64,000 bases of DNA from Roseomonas indoligenes (GTDB lineage Bacteria > Pseudomonadota > Alphaproteobacteria > Acetobacterales > Acetobacteraceae), in contig NZ_JAGIZA010000003.1 of assembly GCF_017813365.1 (NCBI RefSeq), positions 124,001 to 188,000 of the forward strand, written 5' to 3'. How positions within the stretch are numbered: the first letter of the stretch is position 1; each line of letters starts with the position of its first letter. Below, in pieces: positions 19,832-28,803 of this stretch. Under the pieces are notes generated by a model. It was not told the DNA's origin, did no database searches, and saw nothing but the letters and a program-made list of their open reading frames with translations. Both the position numbers and the translations under genes were made by a program.

Positions 19832-20971
19832 CTACATCGCGGGGCGGCGCATCGGCTGGCGACCGCGCGGCACGGGGCCGGCGGGCGGCAGCGCCGGGGC
19901 ATCGAAGGCGCGGCGGATCTCGGCGCCCACGAAGCTCTGCGCCTCCTTCGCCTTCGTCAGCACGGGATCCGCGCCGAAGAATTCGTGCGTGACGCCAGGG
20001 TAGGTCCGCTGGATAACCGGGGTACCCGCCGCGCGGAACTTCCGCTCCAGTCGCACGCCGTCATCCGCCAGCGGGTCAATCTCGGCATTCACCAGGATCA
20101 CCGGCGGCAGGCGGGAGAGGTCGGCCTTGCCGATCAGGTCCATCCGCGGGTCCTGCAGGTCCTGCGGGCTGCGCGTGTAGTTCCGCACGAACCACTCGAT
20201 CATCGGCTTGTTCAGCGGCTTCGCGTTGGCGAACTGCTGGTAGGACGGGGTGTTCAGGTCCACGCCGCCGACGGGGTAGATGGAAGCGACGACCTTCGGG
20301 GCCGGCAGCCCGGCATCGCGCGCGTAGATCGCGGCGTTGATCGCGAGATTGCCGCCCGCGCTCTCTCCGGCGATGGCGATCTTGTTCGGGTCCGCGTTGA
20401 TGGAGGCGGCGTTCCGCACGGCCCAGGCATAGGCGACGTTGGCGTCGTCATGCGCGCCGGGGAAGCGGACCTCGGGGCCCTGGCGGTAGTTGATGGAGAG
20501 CACCATCGCGCCGGACTCCACGCACAGGGCGCGGGCGGACTCGTCGTAGGTGTCGATGTTCGCGATCACCCAGCCGCCGCCGTGGAAGTAGACGATCAGC
20601 GGAACCGGGCCCGAGTAGTTCACGACCGGGCGGTACAGTCGCGCGATCAGCGGGTTCGGCACGGTGTTCAGCGTCATATCCTGCTGGCTGCCGATCACCC
20701 GCATGGGGTTCGTGTTCGACAATTCCAGCGCGCGGGCCTTCACCGCATCGGCCAGCGAGGGCTGGCGGCGGGCGTCGGCGGCGCTGAGCGTCTCGATCGG
20801 CTGCGGGTTTAGGCGCGCGAGGGTCTCGAGCAGAGCGCGCATCTCAGGGTCCGCGCGACCGGAGGGATCGGCGGGCATCATGGTCCCGGACGGGGGCTGA
20901 ACACAGGCCGAGGTGAACGCGGCAAGACCCAGCGGCAGCATCAACGCCCCGCGGCGGGACAGGTTATTCAT
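19832..20971 (-). CDS. Exported HSL-type alpha/beta hydrolase (esterase/lipase)
   Basis: 379 residues from ATG 20971, which has GGAG eight bases upstream. A hydrophobic N-terminus ending FTSAC suggests lipoprotein export (Cys23), although the lipobox is not ideal. The hormone-sensitive-lipase marks are clear: IVYFHGGGWVIANIDTYD (oxyanion hole), IAGESAGGNLAINAA with the nucleophile Ser, NAEIDPLADDG with the acid and GVTHEFFG with the His. The Pro/Arg-rich C-terminal tail is unusual. Convergent with hemB, stops 21 bases apart. Confidence 0.87.
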   Translation of the reverse strand: MNNLSRRGALMLPLGLAAFTSACVQPPSGTMMPADPSGRADPEMRALLETLARLNPQPIETLSAADARRQPSLADAVKARALELSNTNPMRVIGSQQDMTLNTVPNPLIARLYRPVVNYSGPVPLIVYFHGGGWVIANIDTYDESARALCVESGAMVLSINYRQGPEVRFPGAHDDANVAYAWAVRNAASINADPNKIAIAGESAGGNLAINAAIYARDAGLPAPKVVASIYPVGGVDLNTPSYQQFANAKPLNKPMIEWFVRNYTRSPQDLQDPRMDLIGKADLSRLPPVILVNAEIDPLADDGVRLERKFRAAGTPVIQRTYPGVTHEFFGADPVLTKAKEAQSFVGAEIRRAFDAPALPPAGPVPRGRQPMRRPAM

Positions 20972-21045
20972 AAGTAGGTCTCCAGCTATGCCTGATCGGC
21001 ATGCCCGCTGGAACGTCACCCCGCCGAGTAGGTTTCGGACGCTGC

Positions 21046-21897
21046 CTAGGAAAGGAACTCCGCCACCACCGCCGTCTGGTCGCTGTCGATCAGCGCTGGA
21101 GCATGGCCGCACCGGGGAAACACCGCCAGGCGGGTGTCCGGGCGGGCGGCCATGGCTGCGGCCGTGGCCTCGTCCAGCAGGTCGCTCTCCGCGCCGCGGA
21201 TGACGAGGATCGGCTGGGCAAGCGTCTTCCAGACCGGCCAGAGGTCCACGTCCACCACGGGCGCGCCCACCACCGGATCGGCGATGGCAGGATCGTAGTG
21301 CATCACCAGCCGCCCATCCGGTGTGCGGCGGCTGCTTGTCTCGGCCATGTGGTGCCAGGCGACATCCGGCAGGTCGCCGAAGGCGGCGTGGACGAGGCGG
21401 AGATGGGTCTCCACCTCCTCCAGCGAAGCGAAGTCGTGACGCACCGCGAGATAGGCGGCGATGCGGGTCAGCGCGCGGGCGGGCAGGAAGGGGCCGACGT
21501 CGTTCAGCACCAGGCGGCGCGGCGACAATCCGGGGATGGCGCCGATCGCCATGCCGATCAGCCCGCCCATGGAGGTACCGACCCAGTCATAGGGCTTCGG
21601 CAGATGCGCCAGGAAACCCCGGAAGGCCAGCGCATAGGCCGGAACGTTGTAGAACTTGCCGTCGGGCAGCCAGTCGCTGTTGCCTCGCCCGAAGACATCC
21701 GGGCAGATCACCCGCCGGCCGCGCGCGGCGAGGCGCAGGGCCAGGGCGTCAAAGTCACGACCGTTGCGCGTCAGCCCGTGGACGCAGACCACGGGCATGC
21801 CGTCCGGCGGACCCCACTCCACCCAGCGCAGCATCGCCTTGAAAGGGCCGACACTGCAGCGGAACTGCCCGGGACGGGGCAGTTCAGGCGATGCCAT
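21046..21897 (-). CDS. Alpha/beta hydrolase
   Basis: 283 residues if begun at ATG 21897 (MASPELPRPGQFRC); ATG 21927 is possible but lies deeper in the preceding gene. The fold is that of small-molecule hydrolases: VVCVHGLTRNGRDFD as oxyanion region, DWVGTSMGGLIGMAIG with the nucleophile Ser, RGAESDLLD and RCGHAPALID with the final His. It overlaps the CoA-transferase gene by 14 bases, suggesting a shared pathway, perhaps hydrolysis of a CoA thioester or ester precursor. Confidence 0.83.
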   Translation of the reverse strand: MASPELPRPGQFRCSVGPFKAMLRWVEWGPPDGMPVVCVHGLTRNGRDFDALALRLAARGRRVICPDVFGRGNSDWLPDGKFYNVPAYALAFRGFLAHLPKPYDWVGTSMGGLIGMAIGAIPGLSPRRLVLNDVGPFLPARALTRIAAYLAVRHDFASLEEVETHLRLVHAAFGDLPDVAWHHMAETSSRRTPDGRLVMHYDPAIADPVVGAPVVDVDLWPVWKTLAQPILVIRGAESDLLDEATAAAMAARPDTRLAVFPRCGHAPALIDSDQTAVVAEFLS

Positions 21898-23089
21898 CGG
21901 CCCGCAGCTTCGCGATCTCCGCCGCACCCATGCCCAGGCCTGCCAGCACCTCCTCCGTGTGCTGCCCCAACACTGGGGCGGCGCTGCGGTAGCTCGGTGG
22001 CGTGGCGGAGAGGCGCACGGGGTTCGCGATCACCTGCACGCGCTCGCCGCTCGCGTGGTCCATCTCCACGATCACGCCGCGGGCCTGCACCTGCGGGTCG
22101 GCGAAGACGTCCTTCAACGTGTTGATCGGACCGCAGCCGATCTTCGCCGCCTCAAGTGCCGCGACCCAATCCTTCGTGGTGCGGGACTTCATCACCGGCG
22201 TCAGCGTGTCGGTCACCAGCTGCCGGTTCCCCACGCGGGCGGCGTTGGTGGCGAAGCGCTCGTCCTGCAGCAGCGCTTCCTGCCCGGTCAGCTTGCAGAA
22301 GCGCTCGAAGGTCGGGTCATTGCCGACGGATAGGACGATGTAGCCGTCCTGCGTCGGGAAGACCTGATAGGGCACGATGTTCGGGTGCTGGTTGCCCAGC
22401 CGCTTCGGGTTCTCGCCGGTGGCGATGAAGTTGGAGGCCTGGTTGGCCAGCCACGCCACGCTCGTGTCGAGCATCCCGATGTCGATGCGCTGGCCCTGCC
22501 CCGTCGCGTGGCGGTGGTTCACCGCCGCCAGGATGCCGATGCAGCCATACAGCCCGGAAAACAGATCGGCCACCGGCACGCCGACCTTCTGCGGCTCGCC
22601 CTCGATCTCACCCGTGATCGACATGACGCCGCCCATCGCCTGGATCAGCGCGTCGTAGCCCGGGCGCGGGGCATAGGGGCCGGTCTGCCCGAAGCCGGTG
22701 ATCGAGCAATAGATCAGCCGAGGGTACTTGTCCTTCAGCTCGCCCCAACCCAGCCCGTACTTCGCCAATGCGCCGACCTTGAAGTTCTCCACGAGGATGT
22801 CGCACTCACCGAGGAGCTTGTGGATCACCGCCTGCCCCTCGGGCTTAGCGATATCGAGCGTGACGGACTTCTTGTTGCGGTTCACGCCGACGAAATAGGC
22901 GCTCTCCCGCGTGTTCGGCACGTAGGGCGGCGCGAAGCCGCGCGTGTCATCGCCGGCGCCGGGGCGCTCGATCTTGATGACCTCGGCGCCGAGGTCGCCG
23001 AGCATCTGCGTGCAGGTGGGCCCGGCGAGAACGCGGGTGAGGTCGAGCACCTTCAGCCCGTTCAGGGCGCCTGGGGGGAGTGCGGACAT
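21884..23089 (-). CDS. CaiB/BaiF-family CoA-transferase
   Basis: Class III CoA-transferase, 401 residues from ATG 23089. The opening LNGLKVLDLTRVLAGPTCTQ, then LGDLGAEVIKIERPG and NRNKKSVTLDI, are family hallmarks. The catalytic aspartate is D175 in GVPVADLFSGLYG. Substrates range over formyl/oxalate, succinate, carnitine and aromatic acids. Its start lies two bases before the stop of the malonyl-CoA decarboxylase gene, so it may load CoA onto malonate or a related diacid. Confidence 0.9.
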   Translation of the reverse strand: MSALPPGALNGLKVLDLTRVLAGPTCTQMLGDLGAEVIKIERPGAGDDTRGFAPPYVPNTRESAYFVGVNRNKKSVTLDIAKPEGQAVIHKLLGECDILVENFKVGALAKYGLGWGELKDKYPRLIYCSITGFGQTGPYAPRPGYDALIQAMGGVMSITGEIEGEPQKVGVPVADLFSGLYGCIGILAAVNHRHATGQGQRIDIGMLDTSVAWLANQASNFIATGENPKRLGNQHPNIVPYQVFPTQDGYIVLSVGNDPTFERFCKLTGQEALLQDERFATNAARVGNRQLVTDTLTPVMKSRTTKDWVAALEAAKIGCGPINTLKDVFADPQVQARGVIVEMDHASGERVQVIANPVRLSATPPSYRSAAPVLGQHTEEVLAGLGMGAAEIAKLRADGIA

Positions 23090-23091
23090 TC

Positions 23092-24492
23092 TCAGGATGC
23101 CTTGGTGACGTTGCGCGACTTCTTCGCGGCTGCGGTCCTGGGCGCGAGCAGGGAATCCACGGCGCCGGAGCGCACGACGGTTGCGCCGCGGGCGAAAGCC
23201 TCGTGGTTCCGCTCGATCTCGTCGCGCTCGTAGAGGTAGTTCACCATCAGCCCGTAGGATTCCTTCATGCCGCGCGGCGCGGTGTTGCCCAGCCAGTTGA
23301 TCCGCTCCAGCCGCGCGCCGTTGCCGAGGTGGAAGCGCGCCACCGAATCCATCCGGTCGCCCGGATCGGTCAGGTATTCGGCGCAGAGCTTCAGCAGGGG
23401 CGCGCGCAGCGCCTCCGCCCGCGCCGGGTCCTGCCACCAGTCGAGGTCCGCGAGCGGAAGGGCCAGCTCCGGATCGGCGCGGCCGTCGGCCAGCCGCTTC
23501 TCCAGCCAGCGGCGGAAGCCCGGCACGGGGGAGAGGGTGGAGAAGCGCGTGAGCTGCGGCAGCTCCGCCTTCAGGTCCTCCACCACCTGCTTGATCAGGA
23601 AGTTGCCGAAGGAGATGCCCCGCAGCCCGTCCTGGCAGTTGGAGATGGAGTAGAAAATGGCGGTGTCGGCCGCATCCGCCCGCGCCTCTGCCCCCGCCTC
23701 GTGCTCCGTGTCGAGAAGCGGCTGGACGGAATCGGCCAGGCCCTGGACCAGCGCCACCTCCACGAAGATCAGCGGCTCGTTCGGAAGGGAGGGGTGGAAG
23801 AAGCCGTAGCAGCGGCGGTCCGCGGCCAGGCGCCGGCGCAGGTCGTGCCAGCCGGCGATCTCGTGCACCGCCTCGTAGTGGATGATCTTCTCCAGGATCG
23901 CGGCGGGCGTCTGCCAGTCGATCCGCCGCAGCTGCAGGAAACCTCGGTTGAACCAGGAGGTGAAGAGGTGGTGCAGATCCGCGTCCAGCGGCTTCAGCGC
24001 CGGCTCCTCCCGCACCTCCTGCAGGAGCTGGCGCCGCCACTCCACAAGGGCTCCCGTGGCGCCGGGGGACATGTTCATGCGGCGCAGCAGTTCCTGGCGC
24101 GGCGGCTCGGCGCAGCTCGTCAGGCGGGCCGCGTTCTCCGGGCTGGAATCGGCGAGATAGGCCTCGGCGGCGGCGCGCAGCGGCTCCGGCCTCGGCGTGA
24201 AGTTGGTGGCCATGAAGAGGCGGAAGGCCCGGCTGTCCTCCGGCGAAAGGTCGCGCAGGGCGTTCATCACCTCCCGCGCCACGGCGGCGCCGGAGGCCTC
24301 GCCGCGCTCGGTCAGAAGGGCCTGGGCCAGTTCCTTGGCCCGGTCCAGTGGCGGCGCGGAGTCATTCGGGACGGAAGCAAAGAGACGGCCCCGATCGGCG
24401 ATGGAGGACCAGAGGCGCTCGATCCACGACCGGCTGCTGGCGGGAACCGTTTCGGACGGCGCGTCCTGGTCGATGCTGGGCGCGTCGGACAT
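23092..24492 (-). CDS. Malonyl-CoA decarboxylase
   Basis: Converts malonyl-CoA to acetyl-CoA and CO2. 466 residues from ATG 24492, which has AGGAGG eight bases upstream (24501-24506). An N-terminal helical domain (to about 170) is followed by the GNAT-like catalytic domain with FYSISNCQDGLRGISFG and ARFHLGNGARLERINW, the latter carrying the catalytic His (H388). The C-terminus ends in a basic Lys/Arg tail. First gene of the three-gene unit with the CoA-transferase and hydrolase; no malonyl-CoA ligase (MatB) or MatC is nearby. Confidence 0.93.
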   Translation of the reverse strand: MSDAPSIDQDAPSETVPASSRSWIERLWSSIADRGRLFASVPNDSAPPLDRAKELAQALLTERGEASGAAVAREVMNALRDLSPEDSRAFRLFMATNFTPRPEPLRAAAEAYLADSSPENAARLTSCAEPPRQELLRRMNMSPGATGALVEWRRQLLQEVREEPALKPLDADLHHLFTSWFNRGFLQLRRIDWQTPAAILEKIIHYEAVHEIAGWHDLRRRLAADRRCYGFFHPSLPNEPLIFVEVALVQGLADSVQPLLDTEHEAGAEARADAADTAIFYSISNCQDGLRGISFGNFLIKQVVEDLKAELPQLTRFSTLSPVPGFRRWLEKRLADGRADPELALPLADLDWWQDPARAEALRAPLLKLCAEYLTDPGDRMDSVARFHLGNGARLERINWLGNTAPRGMKESYGLMVNYLYERDEIERNHEAFARGATVVRSGAVDSLLAPRTAAAKKSRNVTKAS

Positions 24493-24652
24493 GGGGCTCC
24501 CCTCCTGCGCCGCCTGGAAGTCCCGAGGGGGGCGGGCGGCCGCAGCCAGATTGGCCGCCCGGGGCTGCCTGGGCAAGGCACGGTTGCGCCAGGACGGCCA
24601 TGCTTGCGGCGCCGCGCCGCCGGGGGCACCTTCGCCGCCCTGTCCCGGCAGC

Positions 24653-24660
24653 AAGGAGGA
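24653..24660 (+). promoter_or_regulatory. Strong ribosome binding site before a GTG start
   Basis: AAGGAGGA seven bases before GTG 24668; it fixes the start of the aldehyde dehydrogenase gene although the frame is open far upstream. Confidence 0.7.
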
Positions 24661-24667
24661 AACGCCC

Positions 24668-26179
24668 GTGCTCGACACCCCGCACCCGACGCCCGAGGCG
24701 CCGACGCTGGATCCCTTCGTGCTGGCGAAGGCCCTGTCCGGCCAGCACTTCATCGGCGGCCGCTACGTCCCCGCCCGCTCCGGCAAGACCTTCCCTGTCG
24801 TGAACCCCGCAACCGGCCAGGAGGTGGCGACCGCCGCTGACGGCGATGCGGCCGATGTGGACGCCGCGGTGGAGGACGCTGCGCGGGCCCAGAAGGAATG
24901 GGCGAAGACCGCCGCCCGCAAGCGCGGGGCACTGGTGGCCCAGTGCGCCGCCGTGATCCGGCTGCATGTTGAGGAGCTGGGCCGCCTGATCGCGCTGGAG
25001 ACGGGCAAGGCGCTGCGGACCGAGAGCCGGGTGGAGGCCAACACCGTTGCCGACATCCTGGAGTTCTTCGGCGGGCTGGGCGGCGAGCTGAAGGGCGAGA
25101 CCGTGCCCTTCGCGCCGGAAGTCCTCTCCATGACGGTACGCGAGCCGCTGGGCGTAGTGGGCGCGATCATCCCGTGGAACGTGCCGATGCTGCTGATGGC
25201 GCTGAAGATCGCGCCAGCGCTGGTGGCCGGCAATTCGGTGGTGGTGAAGAGCGCGGAGGAGGCGCCGCTGGCGGTGCTTCGCATCTGCGAGCTGATGAAC
25301 CGCGTCCTGCCGGCCGGCGTGTTCAACATGGTCTCCGGCTTCGGGCCGGAATGCGGCGCGCCGCTGGTGTCCCACCCGAAGGTGCGGAAGGTGACCTTCA
25401 CCGGCTCCGTCGAGACCGGGAAAATCGTGTACCGGACCGCGGCCGAGAAGCTGATCCCCGTGACGCTGGAACTGGGCGGCAAGTCGCCCATGATCGTCTT
25501 CGAGGACTGCGACTTCGACAAGACGCTCGCCGGTGCCCTCACCTCCATGCGCTTCACCCGCCAGGGGCAGAGCTGCACCGCCGCCAGCCGGATCTACGTG
25601 GAGCGGCCGATCTTCCAGCGCTTCGTCGACGCCATGGCGGAGAAGGTGGACAAGATGGTGATGGGCGATCCGCTGGACGAGAAGACGGACATCGGCACCA
25701 TCATCTCCGACGACCAGTTCAACAAGGTGAAGACCTTCATCGACGAGGGAAAGGCGACCACGGGCGCCGAGGGCCGCGCCTGCTCCGCCATGCCGGATGA
25801 CCCCGCGCTGAAGAAGGGTCTGTTCATCCAGCCGCACATCTTCACCGGGCTGACAAAGGAGAGCCGCCTGGTGCGGGAGGAGATCTTCGGCCCGGTGACC
25901 TGCATCTTCCCCTTCGACGACCCTGAGGAGGTGCTGGCGGAGGCGAATGACAGCGAGTACGGCCTGGCCGCCAGCCTCTGGACCAACAACCTGAAGGTCG
26001 GGCTGAACCTGGCGCACAAGCTGGAAGCGGGGCTGGTGCAGATCAACCAGAACCTCGTCGTGCAGGCCAACCTGTCCTATGGCGGCGTGAAGTCCTCCGG
26101 CCTCGGCAAGGAAGCCTCGCTGGAGGCGATGCTGGAGCACTTCACCCACAAGAAGACCATCATGATCAACATGGCCTGA
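24668..26179 (+). CDS. NAD(P)-dependent aldehyde dehydrogenase
   Basis: 503 residues from GTG 24668. The full ALDH machinery is visible: IIPWNVP with Asn171, the Rossmann FTGSVETG, the general base Glu268 in ELGGKSPMIVF and the nucleophile Cys303 in GQSCTAASR, plus EEIFGPVTCIFPF. Sequence style matches the broad betaine/vanillin/salicylaldehyde group; the aldehyde is unknown. It diverges from the malonyl-CoA decarboxylase operon across 175 bases, so a shared control region is possible. Confidence 0.93.
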   Translation: MLDTPHPTPEAPTLDPFVLAKALSGQHFIGGRYVPARSGKTFPVVNPATGQEVATAADGDAADVDAAVEDAARAQKEWAKTAARKRGALVAQCAAVIRLHVEELGRLIALETGKALRTESRVEANTVADILEFFGGLGGELKGETVPFAPEVLSMTVREPLGVVGAIIPWNVPMLLMALKIAPALVAGNSVVVKSAEEAPLAVLRICELMNRVLPAGVFNMVSGFGPECGAPLVSHPKVRKVTFTGSVETGKIVYRTAAEKLIPVTLELGGKSPMIVFEDCDFDKTLAGALTSMRFTRQGQSCTAASRIYVERPIFQRFVDAMAEKVDKMVMGDPLDEKTDIGTIISDDQFNKVKTFIDEGKATTGAEGRACSAMPDDPALKKGLFIQPHIFTGLTKESRLVREEIFGPVTCIFPFDDPEEVLAEANDSEYGLAASLWTNNLKVGLNLAHKLEAGLVQINQNLVVQANLSYGGVKSSGLGKEASLEAMLEHFTHKKTIMINMA

Positions 26180-26185
26180 CAGCCA

Positions 26186-26215
26186 GGGGCGCGGCGCCGG
26201 AAGGTGCCGCGCCCC
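26186..26215. terminator. GC-rich hairpin with GGAA tetraloop between convergent genes
   Basis: Arms 26186-26198 and 26203-26215 pair over 13 bp (one G-T) around a GGAA loop, a GNRA-type tetraloop. It stands 6 bases after the ALDH stop, with CCCTTTCT a few bases further on. Good shape for a terminator serving one or both convergent units. Confidence 0.6.
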
Positions 26216-26223
26216 CGCCCTTT

Positions 26224-26985
26224 CTACCCCTCCCGCCCTGTGGCGAAGAACCAGCCGATCAGCCGCCTTTCCATCACCACGAAGCCTCGGTTCAGCGCGT
26301 AGCCCAGGAAGGCCAGCACCAGCACGGCCGCGTACATCTCCTCCGCCCGGCCCGCGAACTGCATGAGCACGAGGTAGTGGCCGATCCCCTGCTCCCCCGC
26401 GATCATCTCGGCCACCACCGTCGTCACCAGCGTCAGCGCCAGGGCCACGCGCAGCCCTGCCAGAACATAGGGCAGGATCGCCGGAAGGGTGACGCGGGAC
26501 AGGCGGCGCCAGGCCGGCACGCCGAAGGTGCGGGCCATGGCTATCTGGTCCGCCTCCACCGCCCGCAGCCCCTGGGCGGTGTTGGTCAGCACGGGGAAGA
26601 AGGCCGTCACGGCGCCGACCGTGATCTTCATCCCGTTATCCAGCCCGAGGAACAGCACCAGCGGCGGGATGACGGCGGGGATGGGGATGGGGCGCAACAG
26701 CTCCACCGTCGGCCCCAGCACCAGCCGCGCGAGGCGGCTGGCGCCGAAGAGCAGGCCGAAGCTCACCCCCGCGACCGTGCCGGCTGCAAGCCCCGTGAAC
26801 ATGCGGGCGAGCGTCGAGCCGACGAGAAGCGGCAACTCGCCCGAGACGATGTCTCGCCCCAGCACGGCGATGACGCGCGTCAGCGGCGGCCAGTTCGGGC
26901 TGTCCACAAGGCCGGTTCGGGCCGACACCTCCCAGAGAAGGAGGAGGGCCAGGACCAGCCAAACGCCCGAGGAGACGCGCCGCAT
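26224..26985 (-). CDS. ABC transporter permease, taurine/nitrate/sulfonate (SsuC/TauC) type, second copy
   Basis: 253 residues from ATG 26985, six hydrophobic spans. The EAA loop reads ARTFGVPAWRRLSRVTLP, the site that docks the ATPase. It is clearly different from the other permease of the operon (28042-28803) in the N-half while sharing the RPIP...PPL.LFLGL segment. Starts 10 bases after the binding-protein stop, the last gene of the operon. Both permeases may form one heterodimeric channel with a single type of ATPase. Confidence 0.9.
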   Translation of the reverse strand: MRRVSSGVWLVLALLLLWEVSARTGLVDSPNWPPLTRVIAVLGRDIVSGELPLLVGSTLARMFTGLAAGTVAGVSFGLLFGASRLARLVLGPTVELLRPIPIPAVIPPLVLFLGLDNGMKITVGAVTAFFPVLTNTAQGLRAVEADQIAMARTFGVPAWRRLSRVTLPAILPYVLAGLRVALALTLVTTVVAEMIAGEQGIGHYLVLMQFAGRAEEMYAAVLVLAFLGYALNRGFVVMERRLIGWFFATGREG

Positions 26986-26995
26986 CGCCCGCGCG

Positions 26996-27964
26996 TCAGG
27001 CCTGCGCCGTCCGGTGAAGAAGACTGGCACCGGTGGGATAGCGGCCGCTGAGACCGTAGCGCTGCATGGTGGCGACCAGCTCGTCGATCTCGGCAGGGGT
27101 GATCTCCTTCGGGTAGGCGGGCAACGCCACATCCTTCAGGCGCTCGGCCGGCACGCGGGAGAAATTCGCAATCAGCTCGATCAGCTCGGGCCGGCCGCGA
27201 CGCTCGTTCACCCAATCCACGCCCTTGTGCAGGCCGCGCGCGAAGCGGTCGAACAGGTCGCCGCTCTTCGCCAGGTCGGGCGCGATGCCGACATAATGGG
27301 CATTGGTGCCGCCGGGCGCGGTCTCGCTCAACGGCCAGCCGATGCGCTCGATCTTCTCGCCATGGCTCTGCAGCGCGGCCGTGACGAAGGGCTCGCTGGA
27401 GACGCAGGCATCCACCTGGCCATTGGCCAGCGCGTCCGCCATCTGCGGGAAGGGCACCTCGATCGTGTTCACCTTCCTCCAGTCGCCGCCAGTCTTCTCG
27501 ACCCAGGCCATGCCACGCAGCCAGACGATGTTGTTGCGCGTGTTCGAGGCGAGGCGCTTGCCTTCCAGGTCCTTGCCCGTGCGGATGCCGCCACCCTTGC
27601 GCGCCAGCACGGCCAGGATGTCCGGCGGCTGCGGCATGGCGCGGGAGGCGGCGGCGATGAAACGAAACTCCAGCCCCTCGCGCACGCCGAGCAGGGTGGA
27701 GACGCCGTTTGAGAAAACGGCGCGGAACTGCCCGGCCACCAGCCCCGGCAGGCCCGTCGCGCCGCCGGCCGTGGTGGATGTGTCGATCTCGATCCCCTCG
27801 GCGGCGAAGTAGCCCTGCGCGATCGCGGCGTGCAGGGGCGCCACGTCGAGCACGGGGATGACACTGACCCGCATCTTCGTCAGCGCCTGCGCACGAAGCG
27901 CTGGCGCGGCGAGCGGTGCGGCGATAGCCGCCCCGAGGGCGGCGCGGCGAGTGATGTCGGTCAT
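26996..27964 (-). CDS. ABC transporter substrate-binding protein, NitT/TauT (SsuA-like) family
   Basis: 322 residues. Tat-type signal MTDITRRAALGAAIAAPLA with cleavage after ALRAQA. The mature protein has the NMT1/SsuA-like order: PLHAAIAQGYFAAEGIEI near the start, LVAGQFRAVFSNG and LANGQVDACVSSEPF. The family imports alkylsulfonates, taurine, nitrate, thiamine precursors and aromatic acids such as phthalate, so the operon neighbours (Rieske oxygenase, amine ligase) point to an aromatic or amine ligand by inference only. Confidence 0.9.
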   Translation of the reverse strand: MTDITRRAALGAAIAAPLAAPALRAQALTKMRVSVIPVLDVAPLHAAIAQGYFAAEGIEIDTSTTAGGATGLPGLVAGQFRAVFSNGVSTLLGVREGLEFRFIAAASRAMPQPPDILAVLARKGGGIRTGKDLEGKRLASNTRNNIVWLRGMAWVEKTGGDWRKVNTIEVPFPQMADALANGQVDACVSSEPFVTAALQSHGEKIERIGWPLSETAPGGTNAHYVGIAPDLAKSGDLFDRFARGLHKGVDWVNERRGRPELIELIANFSRVPAERLKDVALPAYPKEITPAEIDELVATMQRYGLSGRYPTGASLLHRTAQA

Positions 27965-28041
27965 GGTCGCGATCCTGTTATGGCGTGCCGTGGCGTTCCG
28001 TCGGTCCTATCCATGCAATGCGCGGGCCTGCCGTCTCGTGG

Positions 28042-28803
28042 TCAGTTTCGTTGCTGCCAGTGTAGGGCCCGCGACTCGGCCCAGCCGAAGAGCGCGTTCA
28101 GGGCCAGCCCGACGAGAGCGAGGATGACGAGCCAGGCGTACATCTGCCGGATCAGGAAGCTGCGCTGCATGTCCAGGATCAGGAAGCCCAGCCCCCCCTG
28201 CCCGGTCAGCATCTCCGCCAGGACCGCCAGGATAAGCGCGAGGCCGAGGCTGGTCCGCATCCCCGCCAGGATAAAGGGCAGCGATGCCGGCAGCACGACG
28301 TGGCGCAGCGTGCGCCCGGTGCCCCATCCATGGGTGCGCGCGGAGTCCAGCAGCACGCGGTCCACGCCGCGCACGCCCTGCAAGGTGTTGACCAGAACGG
28401 GGAAGGTGACGGCGAGCGCGACGGAGGTGATCTTCATCGTGTCGCCAAGGCCGAGGAACAGCATCAGCGGCGGCACCAAAGCGGCCTTGGGAATGGGACG
28501 CATCATCTCCACCAGCGGCTCCAGCAGCCGGAAGGCCGCGCTCCACCATCCCATCGCCGTCCCGAGCGCGATGCCGACCGCCGAGCCGAGGGCGAAGCCG
28601 ATGAAGACCAGCCGCAGCGTGGCGAACAGCGGCCCGAGCACTTCGCCTGACGTGCCGAGATCCTGCAGCACCGCCCAGATTGCGGAGGGCGGCGGCATCA
28701 GGGCGCGGCGGACCAGCCCCGCATCGACTGCCCATTCGAGCCCGGCGAGCAGCAGGGCGATGAAGGCCAGCCCGGGGACGAGGGAGAGGAGGCGCCTAGC
28801 CAT
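28042..28803 (-). CDS. ABC transporter permease, taurine/nitrate/sulfonate (SsuC/TauC) type, first copy
   Basis: 253 residues with six hydrophobic spans. EAA loop: DSARTHGWGTGRTLRHVVLP. It overlaps the ATPase gene by 8 bases and is followed after 77 bases by the binding-protein gene. Order ATPase-permease-binding protein-permease is unusual for this family, which normally has a single permease acting as a homodimer. Confidence 0.9.
   Translation of the reverse strand: MARRLLSLVPGLAFIALLLAGLEWAVDAGLVRRALMPPPSAIWAVLQDLGTSGEVLGPLFATLRLVFIGFALGSAVGIALGTAMGWWSAAFRLLEPLVEMMRPIPKAALVPPLMLFLGLGDTMKITSVALAVTFPVLVNTLQGVRGVDRVLLDSARTHGWGTGRTLRHVVLPASLPFILAGMRTSLGLALILAVLAEMLTGQGGLGFLILDMQRSFLIRQMYAWLVILALVGLALNALFGWAESRALHWQQRN

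Noticed and set aside
24362..26149. Long open frame antisense to the aldehyde dehydrogenase gene
   Set aside because: Mirror of a complete and conserved ALDH; composition biased, no start signal.
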